NCBI GenBank assembly: GCA_963823945.1
Contig: CAWGNK010000003.1
Span: forward strand, 186,001 to 250,000
DNA: 64,000 bases
Source: Bog-793 sp963823945
GTDB lineage: Bacteria; Actinomycetota; Acidimicrobiia; Acidimicrobiales; Bog-793
Direction: 5' to 3'
Shown here: one piece after another, positions 1 to 7,658 of the stretch
Numbering within the stretch: the first letter of the stretch is position 1
How the letters are laid out: every line of letters begins with the position of its first letter
Notes under the pieces: generated by a model
What the model was told of the DNA's origin: nothing
The model's database searches: none
The model's input: the letters and a program-made list of their open reading frames with translations, nothing else
Program-made: the position numbers and the translations under genes

Positions 1-399
1 CTGAAACGCCTCCGCGACGTCATCGACTCGACGATCGCAGAGGTCGCCGCGGACGATGCGCCGGCGACTGGCGCGCCGCCGAGCGACCTCCAGGGGGACG
101 AGCTGGACTTCACGCGACGTGGCGCGCTCAGCGAGCGACACCCGTCGATGTCGAATCGCTACCTCTCGGCCAGCCGTGTCACCCCGACTCCGGCCGCCGA
201 GACGCGTACACCCACGCGGCCGCCGGTGCGCAACCTCAGGCCGCCTTCCGACCGGGGAGGTTCCGAGGCGGCGCGGCTCGTACGCGAGCACCGGGCCACA
301 GTTGCGACGGAATCGAACTTCCCGAGGGCTCGCGCCCTGGCGCCGCGCCCGGCCGCAACCCGCTCGGTCTCAACTGTCTTCGACTTCGAGGAGCACTAG
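1..399 (+). CDS. C-terminal part of an unrecognised protein, cut by the window edge
   Basis: An open frame runs from the first base to a TAG at 397-399, giving at least 132 residues with no start visible in context. The visible part begins LKRLRDVIDSTIAEVA, probably a helix, and continues into a Pro/Arg/Thr-rich low-complexity stretch ending FDFEEH. No domain is recognised. Codon usage is GC-rich like the rest of the window, but the arginine/proline-rich tail leaves open that the frame is only fortuitously open. An in-frame ATG at 148 would give 83 residues; I prefer the longer frame because it stays open to the edge. It is followed by about 245 bases without a convincing gene, then a tRNA-like sequence. 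Confidence 0.35.
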   Translation: MKRLRDVIDSTIAEVAADDAPATGAPPSDLQGDELDFTRRGALSERHPSMSNRYLSASRVTPTPAAETRTPTRPPVRNLRPPSDRGGSEAARLVREHRATVATESNFPRARALAPRPAATRSVSTVFDFEEH

Positions 400-644
400 C
401 GGGTGTTGATCCAGCCGGCTTGGTCCTAGCGGGCAAAGCTGTGACCTGCACGTTTGCACCTGAATCGGACGCACAACGGGACCAAGTCAGCAATCTCCCA
501 GCGGGCCTCGGCGCGCGAAACCTCCATCGAGCCGGCACCAGCACTCGCCTTCCGTGGGATCTCCGGCGCGCCGTCTCCTACGATGCGTCCTGAACAACCC
601 GACTGGTCGCGCTGGATCGCGCCCGGCGTCGGGTCGGTCAGATC

Positions 645-726
645 GGGCCGCTAGCTCATCGGGTAGAGCAGCGGGTAGAGCAGGCTTTTAATCCCAAGGT
701 GCCGGGTTCGAGACCCGGGCGGCCCA
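645..726 (+). tRNA. tRNA-Lys(TTT)-like sequence, probably a pseudo-tRNA
   Basis: A perfect 7-bp acceptor stem (645-651 with 719-725), a D arm and a canonical T arm with TTCGA are present, and the would-be anticodon loop reads CTTTTAA (TTT, Lys). The 12-nt piece GCGGGTAGAGCA follows an almost identical GGGTAGAGCA, so the D-arm 3' half is duplicated. The anticodon stem then pairs at only about two of five positions. The total is 82 nt before the tail, too long for a type I tRNA. No CCA is encoded. It looks like a tRNA-Lys damaged by a short tandem duplication, perhaps at an element border. Confidence 0.5.
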
Positions 727-870
727 CTGGCTCGCTGGCGTTTCCGCACACCCGCGCGTGAACCGCGGGCAAACCGCCCGGGCAGACCTGCGCCGGGCGC
801 CGCTGTGGGACGATACGGATACGGCGCCGACAAGCCAAACGGCGACCGTTGGGCCGACAAAGGGGAGCCC

Positions 871-1611
871 GTGACGAGTCGGACATTCCAACACCCGGAG
901 CGGCTGGTGCGCCTGGCCGCCCTCGGGGTCCCCGCCGCCGTCGCGGCCGCGCTCGTCCCGGTCCGGACGAGCTTCCCTGGCATCGACGCGGCGCTCGTGA
1001 TGGTCGTCGTGATCGTCGGCGTCGCCGCCTGGGGGGACCGGCTCGCCGGCGCGCTGGCGGCCATCTCCGCCGGCATCTGGTTCGACTTCTTCCTCACCCG
1101 CCCCTACCAGACCTTCGACATCAACCACCGCCCGGACATCGAAACGACGGCGCTGCTCTTCGCCGTGGGCCTGGCCGTGACCGAGCTGACCGCCCGCGGG
1201 CGTCATCACCGCGCCGTGGCGGCGGAGGAGTCGACCTACGTGGCCGCCCTCCACGACGTCGCCCGGATGATGGCCGAAGGCGATGACCCCGAGGAGATCG
1301 TGACGCGGGTGGAAGGCGTGCTCGCGACGCTGCTCGAGCTCCGCAGCTGCCGCTACAGCCCGGGGCCCCCGACCGAGCCCACCGCGGTCATCTCCCAGGA
1401 AGGCGCGGTGCTGCTGGCCGGGTTCAGCTGGAACACGCTCCCCGGTGACCGCGTGGAGCTGCCGGTCCAGTACCAGGGACACCTGTTCGGCAGGTTCGTG
1501 CTCGTCCCGAGCCCCGGGGTCACCGTGCCACTGGAACGTCGGCTGGTGGCGACCGCACTCGCGAACGAGATCGGCGCCGTGCTCGCGGGGATCAGGCGCC
1601 CCCAGCACTGA
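871..1611 (+). CDS. DUF4118 membrane protein (KdpD-like sensor module without kinase)
   Basis: Encodes 246 residues from GTG 871, preceded by AGGGGAG (861-867). The N-terminal half has three to four hydrophobic helices (about residues 12-100) with WFDFFLTRPYQTFDI, the hallmark of the DUF4118 segment found in KdpD-type histidine kinases. A short cytoplasmic helix and a GAF-like beta-rich half follow, but no H, N or G box is present, so there is no kinase domain. Such stand-alone proteins may sense turgor, K+ or a ligand and act with a separate partner; that role is inferred. It lies convergent with the permease gene ending at 1736. A longer reading from 805 is possible but lacks a ribosome site. 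Confidence 0.75.
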   Translation: MTSRTFQHPERLVRLAALGVPAAVAAALVPVRTSFPGIDAALVMVVVIVGVAAWGDRLAGALAAISAGIWFDFFLTRPYQTFDINHRPDIETTALLFAVGLAVTELTARGRHHRAVAAEESTYVAALHDVARMMAEGDDPEEIVTRVEGVLATLLELRSCRYSPGPPTEPTAVISQEGAVLLAGFSWNTLPGDRVELPVQYQGHLFGRFVLVPSPGVTVPLERRLVATALANEIGAVLAGIRRPQH

Positions 1612-1735
1612 GACGACCACCGCGACGACCGGATCGACCGGCATCTGTTCACGGTGACAATCCGCAAGCAGCCCGGAGCCGTGCCGAGCCGTCCCGCCCC
1701 CGTCACTTCCACGGCGCACCCGGGCGGGCGGCGGA

Positions 1736-3241
1736 TCATCCCCCCGGATCCGCGGTCCCTGGTGCCGCGTCGAAGGCAGCCGCACAACCCGCGCCACAGA
1801 ACCAGTAGTCGACGCCGTCGCGTGTCCGGCGGGCAGCGGTGGCGGTATCCACCCTCATCCCGCAGATCGGGTCGACGGCGCGCCCGGATCCAGTCCCCGC
1901 CGGCTCCGACGTGACGAGCACAGGGATCGATCTGCGCGTGGACATGCCCTCCGGACGGTCAGCCGACGCGGCGAAGCGCTCCGGTTCCGCGAGGAACCGC
2001 GCCCGGCACCGGTCCGAACAGAACCGGTAGTGCACGCGCCCGAATGACGCCCATGCCGGCGCGTCGTCCACCCGCACCTGCATGCCGCACACGGGATCGC
2101 GGACGTAGTCGCGTCCGCCCCCGAACCGCGCCCTGTTGCGGGCCAGCCACCACACCGCGACGGCGAAGACGAGGAAGACGATGTCGAGATAGGTGGTGTA
2201 GTTCCAGACGAACTGGGTCGATCGCGCCTGAATCGTCCGCGTCGCCGGGATCGCGCCGACGAGCCCGAAGATCCCCTGGGTCGCGAGACCGGCGATCACC
2301 ATCACCGCGTAAAGGAGGCCGACGATCCGCAGGGCCAGCCGTGACCCGTAGTACTTGCGGTAGATGAGGACGAGCGGCATCGCGATGAGGTCGGCGAAGA
2401 TGAATGAGACCACACCGCCGAAGCTGATCCCGCCGGACCAGAGCGCCGCCGCGAGCGGCACGTTCCCGATCGAGCACACGAAGCTCACCACGGCGATGAG
2501 CGGCCCGACGAGCGCGTTCTCGAGGACCGTCCAGAACCCGTGCCCGGAAACGAAGAGAGCCTCCCAGGCACCGGCCGGCACGAGGACGGCGAGGAACCCC
2601 GCGACCCCGTAGCCGACGACCAGTTCCCGGCGCAGCATCGTGACGTCGGCGACGGCGTAGCCGGCGGCATCCGAAAGTGCCGCCGGGGAACGCAGCCGCG
2701 CCGTCCACCTGGTCCCGGTGGGCGCCTCGGATCCCGGCCCGTGGTCCCGCGCGCCGCCCGGCCGTCCCTCCAGCCGGCGCCTGGCGGCCCCGACGAGCGG
2801 CCCGCGCAGGACGAACCCGCCGAAAAGCGCCACGAGGGCGATCATGAGCGGGCCGCCGACGAACTCCGCGAACATGAACTGCCAGCCCAGCAGGACGAGC
2901 ATGACGACGCCCAGCTCGATTACGAGATTCGTCGACGCGATCATGAAGACGAGCGCGGCGACAAGATCTGCCCCCTTTGCGAAGAGCGACTTCGCCATCG
3001 CCGAGGCGGCGTACGAGCAGCTCGACGAGACCATGCCGTAGCCGGCGGCGCGGCCGACCGCCGCCGGTCCGTGGTTCCCGAGCTTCGCCTGCATCTGCTC
3101 TTTCGACACGAACGCCTGGACGAGGCCCGAGAGCGAGAAACCGAGCACGAGCGCCCACAGCGTCTCCCAGAACATGTACGCGCCCGCACGCACGCTCCGC
3201 CCGACATCGACGACGGGGGAGACGGCCGCCAGGTGGATCAC
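1736..3241 (-). CDS. DUF318/ArsP-type permease fused to two YHS metal-binding domains
   Basis: 501 residues. The N-terminal ~350 residues form a permease of the ArsP_1/DUF318 family, with two homologous membrane halves and a Ser/Cys-rich motif SSSCSYAASAMAK in the first. The C terminus carries two YHS modules, one starting DPVCGMQVRVDD with paired Cys in YRFCSDRCRARF, the other starting DPICGMRVDTAT with FCGAGC. YHS domains occur in copper ATPases and other metal handlers. The gene follows csoR with an ATGA overlap, so the pair is one copper/metal-responsive operon. Proposed role: export or trafficking of a thiophilic metal (Cu+ most likely from the regulator). The two tandem YHS tails are unusual; substrate is inferred, not shown. 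Confidence 0.8.
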   Translation of the reverse strand: MIHLAAVSPVVDVGRSVRAGAYMFWETLWALVLGFSLSGLVQAFVSKEQMQAKLGNHGPAAVGRAAGYGMVSSSCSYAASAMAKSLFAKGADLVAALVFMIASTNLVIELGVVMLVLLGWQFMFAEFVGGPLMIALVALFGGFVLRGPLVGAARRRLEGRPGGARDHGPGSEAPTGTRWTARLRSPAALSDAAGYAVADVTMLRRELVVGYGVAGFLAVLVPAGAWEALFVSGHGFWTVLENALVGPLIAVVSFVCSIGNVPLAAALWSGGISFGGVVSFIFADLIAMPLVLIYRKYYGSRLALRIVGLLYAVMVIAGLATQGIFGLVGAIPATRTIQARSTQFVWNYTTYLDIVFLVFAVAVWWLARNRARFGGGRDYVRDPVCGMQVRVDDAPAWASFGRVHYRFCSDRCRARFLAEPERFAASADRPEGMSTRRSIPVLVTSEPAGTGSGRAVDPICGMRVDTATAARRTRDGVDYWFCGAGCAAAFDAAPGTADPGG

Positions 3242-3525
3242 GAGCGCACCAGCCGGGCGATCGCGGCCGCCGCCTCGCTGATCTTCGCCTCCGCCTCCGC
3301 CCCGCCCTCGGCCACGGCGTGCGCGACGCAGTGCGACAGGTGCTCGGTCACCAACGCGAGCGCGACGGCCTGCAGAGCGCGTGTCGTAGCCGAGATCTGG
3401 TCGAGGACGTCGATGCAGTAGCGGTTGTCGGCGACCATGCCCCGCAGCCCGCCGACCTGACCTTCGATCCGCCGCAGCCGCTTCTGGATGGCGGCCTTCT
3501 CATCGACATAGCCCGGCATCGTCAT
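3238..3525 (-). CDS. csoR: CsoR/RcnR-family (DUF156) copper-sensing repressor
   Basis: 95 residues from ATG 3525 (MTMPGYVDEK), preceded on the minus strand by GGGAGGG about 7 nt away; a second ATG lies at 3519. The all-helical DUF156 fold is clear: IQKRLRRIEGQVGGLRGM for the DNA-binding helix, then the ligand set Cys (NRYCID), His and Cys (EHLSHC), matching the Cys-His-Cys Cu(I) site of CsoR rather than the RcnR nickel site. The stop overlaps the permease start (ATGA). An inverted repeat between 3556 and 3572 just upstream is the likely operator, so the protein probably represses its own operon until Cu(I) binds. Confidence 0.9.
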   Translation of the reverse strand: MTMPGYVDEKAAIQKRLRRIEGQVGGLRGMVADNRYCIDVLDQISATTRALQAVALALVTEHLSHCVAHAVAEGGAEAEAKISEAAAAIARLVRS

Positions 3526-3555
3526 GTTGATCTGCCCTCCCGATGCCAGGAGGCT

Positions 3556-3572
3556 ATACCCATGGGGGGTAT
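3556..3572. promoter_or_regulatory. Likely CsoR operator (ATACCC-N5-GGGTAT)
   Basis: A perfect inverted repeat, ATACCC (3556-3561) and GGGTAT (3567-3572) around ATGGG, lies 31 nt upstream of the csoR start. G/C-tract palindromes flanked by TA are the known CsoR operator type. The position fits autorepression. Confidence 0.7.
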
Positions 3573-3621
3573 GCAATTCCCCCGGGCCGACGACGCGGCT
3601 GCGGCCAGGTCGGAGCTGGTC

Positions 3622-4218
3622 TCAGGCCCTGTGACCCCGGACGAGCACGTCGATCGCCGCCGCCTCGCCGTCCGCGGTGCTGACCGCACGCCGCACGAGC
3701 TCGGCCCGCTCGATCTCGAGCCCGGCGAGGTCGTCCGCCACCTCCTCCGGGCTGTAGAGGACCTCGGGATCCTGTGGGCCGCCGTAGCCGCCGGCCAGGT
3801 TCGCCAGGGCGTGGCCAACCACGAGCATCGTCCCGCCGGCCGCGACCGAGGCCGCCATGCGCGCGAAGACCCGTCGCCGAAGCTCCGCCGGCAGGTGCAG
3901 GTACAGCACCACGACGAGGCCGTAGCTGCCCGCCGGCTCCCAGGCCGAGAGATCGCCCACAACCCACTCGACCTCCACGCCCCGCTCCGCCGCCAGGCGA
4001 CGCGCCTTGTCGAGGGCCACGGGGGAGAAATCCACGCCGACCACCCGCCACCCCCGTTCCGCGAGCCAGATGGCGTTGCGGCCCTCGCCGCACGCCACGT
4101 CGAGGGCGACCCCCGGTGCGAGGTCGCCGACCTCGTCAGCAAGGAAGCGGTTCGGGCCCGAGCCCCACACGAGCTCGCTCCCGCCGTACCTTTCGTCCCA
4201 GGATTCGCTGTTCATCAT
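3622..4218 (-). CDS. Class I SAM-dependent methyltransferase
   Basis: 198 residues from ATG 4218, with AGGA six bases upstream; GTG 4233 and ATG 4215 are alternatives. SAM motif I is DVACGEGRNAIWLAERG, motif II is VVGVDFSPVAL, and an acidic motif plus VVLYLHLP (motif IV) follow. The N-terminal MNSESWDERYGGSELVWG and the overall size resemble the TehB/thiopurine-methyltransferase-like group often linked with oxyanion or xenobiotic methylation. The substrate cannot be read from the sequence. It follows the csoR operon on the same strand but starts about 45 bases beyond the csoR operator, so it is probably transcribed separately and upstream of it. Confidence 0.85.
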   Translation of the reverse strand: MMNSESWDERYGGSELVWGSGPNRFLADEVGDLAPGVALDVACGEGRNAIWLAERGWRVVGVDFSPVALDKARRLAAERGVEVEWVVGDLSAWEPAGSYGLVVVLYLHLPAELRRRVFARMAASVAAGGTMLVVGHALANLAGGYGGPQDPEVLYSPEEVADDLAGLEIERAELVRRAVSTADGEAAAIDVLVRGHRA

Positions 4219-4369
4219 CCCCAGTCCTGTCACCTGCAGCCCGCGACGGAGAAGAACTCACGCTACCGGCGGAACCCTCTCGGCCGGGCGACGTGGGAAA
4301 CACCCGCGACACCGGACGGATCGGCGAGAATCTCCCCCGTCTATCGAGAAGCGACAGGGGCGTGACCCG

Positions 4370-4657
4370 ATGATCGGAGACGGCAACCCGAACCTCCGGG
4401 CCCACGTCGTCGTGCGCGGCAGGGTCCAGAACGTCTTCTTCCGCGCCTCGTGCCGGAGAGAGGCCGAACGGCTGGGCGTGACCGGCTTCGTCTCCAACCT
4501 CCGCGACGGGCGGGTCGAGGCCGTGTTCGAGGGTGAGCCGAACGCCGTGCGCGCCGCCGTCGACTGGTGCCGCCGCGGACCGCCGGGGGCCACCGTCGAC
4601 TCGATCGAGGTGGACTTCGAAGAGCCGGTGGGCGAAGCCGGGTTCCGCGTCCGGTGA
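4370..4657 (+). CDS. acyP: Acylphosphatase
   Basis: 95 residues from ATG 4370. It hydrolyses acyl phosphates in the cytoplasm. The signature GRVQNVFFR carries the phosphate-binding Arg, and GFVSNLRDGRVEAVFEG carries the catalytic Asn (SNL). The common Gly after GRVQ is Asn here, a tolerated variant. Length and ferredoxin-like alternation match the family. The ABC exporter follows 132 bases downstream; a small hairpin lies between them. No obvious regulation. Confidence 0.92.
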   Translation: MIGDGNPNLRAHVVVRGRVQNVFFRASCRREAERLGVTGFVSNLRDGRVEAVFEGEPNAVRAAVDWCRRGPPGATVDSIEVDFEEPVGEAGFRVR

Positions 4658-4748
4658 GCCGGACCCGCCGGGAGAGGACTGACCGGGAACGAGGGCGCGC
4701 CGCGCCGGCATCAGGGACCGCCCGGCCACCCCGGGCCCGGCAAACCTC

Positions 4749-4762
4749 GGGGCGAAAGCCCC
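4749..4762 (+). terminator. Small GC hairpin after acyP
   Basis: GGGGC-GAAA-GCCCC with a GNRA-type loop is followed by only TTT. It may be a weak terminator or attenuator between acyP and the ABC operon. Confidence 0.35.
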
Positions 4763-4789
4763 TTTGGGCGGCACGGGAGCGATGACAAG

Positions 4790-5779
4790 ATGACGCCCGT
4801 GGAATGCGCAATCCAGGTTGAGGAGCTCGTCAAGCACTTCGGACACGTCCACGCAGTCGACGGCGTCAGCTTCGACGTCGCACCGGGAACCGTGTTCGGC
4901 CTTCTCGGACCGAACGGCTCCGGCAAGACGACGATCGTGCGGATCCTCTCGACGATCCTGCACCCCGATGCCGGCACGGCCCGGGTGCTCGGGCGCGACG
5001 TGGTGCACCAGGCCGACGAGGTGCGCTACCTGATCGGTCTCGCCGGCCAGTTCGCCGCGATCGACCCCAACCTCACCGGGGCCGAGAACCTGCGGCTCAC
5101 GGGCCGGCTCGCCCAGCTGCCAGGCCGGCTCGCGCGGACCCGCGCCTATGAACTGCTCGACCGGTTCCAGCTGCAGGATGCCGCCAACCGCCCCGCCCGC
5201 ACCTACTCGGGGGGCATGCGGCGGCGTCTCGACGTGGCGGCGGCCCTCGTACAGAGGCCACCGATCGTCTTCCTCGACGAGCCGACGACCGGGCTCGACC
5301 TGCACAGCCGCAACGAACTCTGGGACATGATCCGGGAGCTCGTGGCCGGGGGAGCCACCGTTCTGCTCACGACCCAGTACCTGGAAGAGGCCGATCGACT
5401 GGCCGATCGGGTCGCCGTCATGAACGAGGGCCGTGTCATCGCCTCCGGCACCCCGGCGGAGCTGAAGTCTCAGCTCGGGAACACGGTGCTCGAGATCGGC
5501 CTGAAGAACGAGGCCGAGGCGGTCAGGGCTGCAGACCTCCTCACCCGGGCGACGGGGATGAAGACCGACAGGGAGGGAACCCTGGTGCATCTCAGCTCGG
5601 CGGACGGGACCCGTGTGCTACTGGAATCCGTGCAGGCGCTCAACGAGAACGACCTCGCGCCGACGACGCTCGCCGTCCGCGAACCCAGTCTCGACGACGT
5701 CTTCCTCTCGCTCACGGGACAACGCACGAGAACGGACGAGACCGACACCGCCGAGCCGGCCGCGAGGAGCCGGCGATGA
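4790..5779 (+). CDS. DrrA-like ABC exporter ATP-binding protein
   Basis: 329 residues. Walker A is GPNGSGKTT (about residues 40-48), the ABC signature is YSGGMRRRLDVA, and Walker B is IVFLDEPTTGLD. A C-terminal domain of ~100 residues after the NBD ends with the LDDVFLSLTGQ motif characteristic of DrrA/daunorubicin-resistance ATPases. It energises the permease encoded next, whose start overlaps the stop by ATGA, so the two are translationally coupled. The start is ATG 4790; GTG 4799 is an alternative, and the ribosome site is weak. The substrate (antibiotic, lipid or pigment) is unknown. Confidence 0.92.
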   Translation: MTPVECAIQVEELVKHFGHVHAVDGVSFDVAPGTVFGLLGPNGSGKTTIVRILSTILHPDAGTARVLGRDVVHQADEVRYLIGLAGQFAAIDPNLTGAENLRLTGRLAQLPGRLARTRAYELLDRFQLQDAANRPARTYSGGMRRRLDVAAALVQRPPIVFLDEPTTGLDLHSRNELWDMIRELVAGGATVLLTTQYLEEADRLADRVAVMNEGRVIASGTPAELKSQLGNTVLEIGLKNEAEAVRAADLLTRATGMKTDREGTLVHLSSADGTRVLLESVQALNENDLAPTTLAVREPSLDDVFLSLTGQRTRTDETDTAEPAARSRR

Positions 5780-6597
5780 CGACCGGCGCCGCAACCCTCG
5801 ACGCGCCGGCCGTGCGGCACCCCTACCGGCTGACCCGACCGTTCCGGGACTGCCTCTCGGCGGGCAGCCGCAACCTGATCGCCTACTGGCGGGTCCCCTC
5901 GCTGCTCGTCTTCTCCACCATCCAGCCGATCATCTTCGTCCTCATGTTCCGCTACGTGTTCGGCGGCGTCGTGGGGCTCTCGGGCCTCATCAACGTTCCC
6001 TACGTCGACTACCTGATGCCCGGCATCTTCGTGCAGACCACGGTGTTCGGCGCCATCGGGACGGCGATCGGCCTCTCCACGGACCTGCAGAGCGGGCTGC
6101 TCGAACGGTTCCGCTCGCTGCCGATGTCCCGCTCGGCGGTCCTGGCGGGACGGACCCTCGCCGACCTCGTGCGCAACGTCTTCGTCGCGGCCCTCATGGT
6201 GGGGGTGGGCTACGCCGTCGGCTTCCGGGCCAGCGTCGGTGCCTTCGGCCTCATCGCCGCGATGCTCGTCGTGCTGTTCTTCGGCTACGCGCTCTCCTGG
6301 GTCTTCGCCTCGGTCGGCCTCATGACGGGCGATCCCGAGACGGCCCAGGCGGCCGCCTTCCCCGTGATGGCCCCGCTCGTCTTCGCGTCCTCCGCCTTCG
6401 TCCCGGTCTCGGTGATGCCGGGCTGGCTCCAGGCGTTCGCCGCCCACCAGCCGGTCTCGGTCACGGTCGCCGCCGTCCGGGCGCTCTGCATCGGCGGGCC
6501 CACGGCGACAAACGTGCTCGAGGCCCTCGCCTGGAGCGCCGGCATCCTCGCGGTCTTCGGCCCGCTCGCGGTCCTTCGCTACCGGCGGTCCGCCTAG
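5776..6597 (+). CDS. DrrB-like ABC-2 type exporter permease
   Basis: 273 residues with six predicted membrane helices of the ABC-2 class. The N-terminal RNLIAYWRVPSLLVFSTIQP is typical of DrrB, and a C-terminal region ending PLAVLRYRRSA is typical of ABC-2 permeases. It pairs with the overlapping ATPase to form a drug/lipid exporter. The gene ends convergent to the dihydroorotate-dehydrogenase-like gene, with a GC hairpin between them. Confidence 0.9.
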   Translation: MTTGAATLDAPAVRHPYRLTRPFRDCLSAGSRNLIAYWRVPSLLVFSTIQPIIFVLMFRYVFGGVVGLSGLINVPYVDYLMPGIFVQTTVFGAIGTAIGLSTDLQSGLLERFRSLPMSRSAVLAGRTLADLVRNVFVAALMVGVGYAVGFRASVGAFGLIAAMLVVLFFGYALSWVFASVGLMTGDPETAQAAAFPVMAPLVFASSAFVPVSVMPGWLQAFAAHQPVSVTVAAVRALCIGGPTATNVLEALAWSAGILAVFGPLAVLRYRRSA

Positions 6598-6612
6598 AGG
6601 TCATCCGGGACA

Positions 6613-6628
6613 CGGGGCCAACGCCCCG
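6613..6628. terminator. Bidirectional GC hairpin between convergent genes
   Basis: CGGGGC-CAAC-GCCCCG sits in the 44-base gap between the ABC permease and the DHOD-like gene. It is a symmetric stem without a T tract, a plausible actinobacterial terminator for both strands. Confidence 0.5.
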
Positions 6629-6641
6629 CTACGCGGGACCC

Positions 6642-7658
6642 TCAGGCTTCCCAGGACGCGTAGTCGCTCATGTTGGCGGCGCGCAGCGCGCCCACGTAGC
6701 CCGCCCGCTCGTAGTCCGCACCGTCCGCTTCGGCCGGCACGGCGAGCCGGCCACGGGCCGCCGCGAGGTTCTCGAACCCCTTGCGCCCCATCCAGTCCGA
6801 CAGCCCGTCGAGGAGCACGGCGGCGTACTCGGGACCGTGGCGCAGAAGGGCCGAGGCCGTCATCACGACGTCGGCGCCGGCGAGCAGGTACTTGCACACG
6901 TCGTCCGGGTCCTCGACGCCGGTCGTCGCCGCCAGGTCGGCGTGGACCCGCCCGTAAAGGAGGGCGATCCAGGTGCGCGGCAGACGGGCCTCGCTCGGGT
7001 GGGAGAGCCCGATCTGGGGCACGACGGAGAGCGTCTCGGGGTCGATGTCGGGTTGCAGGAAGCGGTTGAACAGCACGAGGGCGTCGGCGCCGACCTCGTC
7101 GAGGCGCATCGCCATCGCGCCGACCGAGCTGAAGTGCGGGCCGAGCTTCACCGCGACCGGCACGCTGACCGCTTCTTTCACACTTCTCAGCACCTCGACG
7201 TAGCGGTCCTCGACCTCACGGCCCGTGACACGCGTGTTCCCGGGCAGGTAGTAGATGTTCAGCTCGATCGCCGCCGCACCGGCGTCCTGCATCCGGCGCG
7301 CGTAGTCCACCCAGCCGCCGGGTGTGACGCCGTTGAGGCTCCCGAGCACCGGGATCTCGACGGCGGCGGCGGCCCGCTCGAGCACGCTCAGGTAGTGACG
7401 CGGGCCCGGCTCGTCCTCCGTCACGTCCGGGAAGTACGTGAGCGACTCGGCGAAGCTCTCGCTGCCGGCCTCGACGAGCCGCGCGTTCTCGGCCGCCTCC
7501 CGGCGCACCTGCTCCTCGAACAGCGAGTACAGCACGACCGCGCCGACCCCGGCGTCCGCGACGCGCTGCACTCCCTCGACGGTCCACGACAGTGGTGCGG
7601 CCGACGCGACGAGCGGGTTGCGAAGTGCCAATCCCATGTAATCGGTCGCGAGGTCCAT
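6642..7658 (-). CDS. Dihydroorotate dehydrogenase-like flavoprotein of the PFOR operon
   Basis: 338 residues from ATG 7658, with AAGGAG five bases upstream. An FMN TIM barrel: MDLATDYMGLALRNPLVASA opens like class 1 DHODs, followed by LGSLNG, IELNIYYLPGN, VKLGPHFSS, and GADVVMTASALL near the phosphate site. The start codon shares one base with the nifJ stop (TGATG), so it is coupled to nifJ. Proteins annotated as DHOD-like are often found beside pyruvate:ferredoxin oxidoreductase genes; a role in flavin/ferredoxin redox rather than pyrimidine synthesis is more likely. The natural substrate is unknown. The divergence from PyrD and the operon context support this reading. Confidence 0.82.
   Translation of the reverse strand: MDLATDYMGLALRNPLVASAAPLSWTVEGVQRVADAGVGAVVLYSLFEEQVRREAAENARLVEAGSESFAESLTYFPDVTEDEPGPRHYLSVLERAAAAVEIPVLGSLNGVTPGGWVDYARRMQDAGAAAIELNIYYLPGNTRVTGREVEDRYVEVLRSVKEAVSVPVAVKLGPHFSSVGAMAMRLDEVGADALVLFNRFLQPDIDPETLSVVPQIGLSHPSEARLPRTWIALLYGRVHADLAATTGVEDPDDVCKYLLAGADVVMTASALLRHGPEYAAVLLDGLSDWMGRKGFENLAAARGRLAVPAEADGADYERAGYVGALRAANMSDYASWEA

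Noticed and set aside
651..1097. Leftward frames with GPPGSRTRHLG-like strings
   Set aside because: Also a translated tRNA, overlapping the tRNA-Lys-like sequence.
3541..3600. A short rightward start at ATGGGGGGTATG near the csoR operator
   Set aside because: The ATG lies within the operator palindrome, and no extended frame with coding character follows.
4136..5590. Leftward frame across acylphosphatase and the ABC ATPase
   Set aside because: Antisense to two well-supported genes; composition is typical of a mirror frame.
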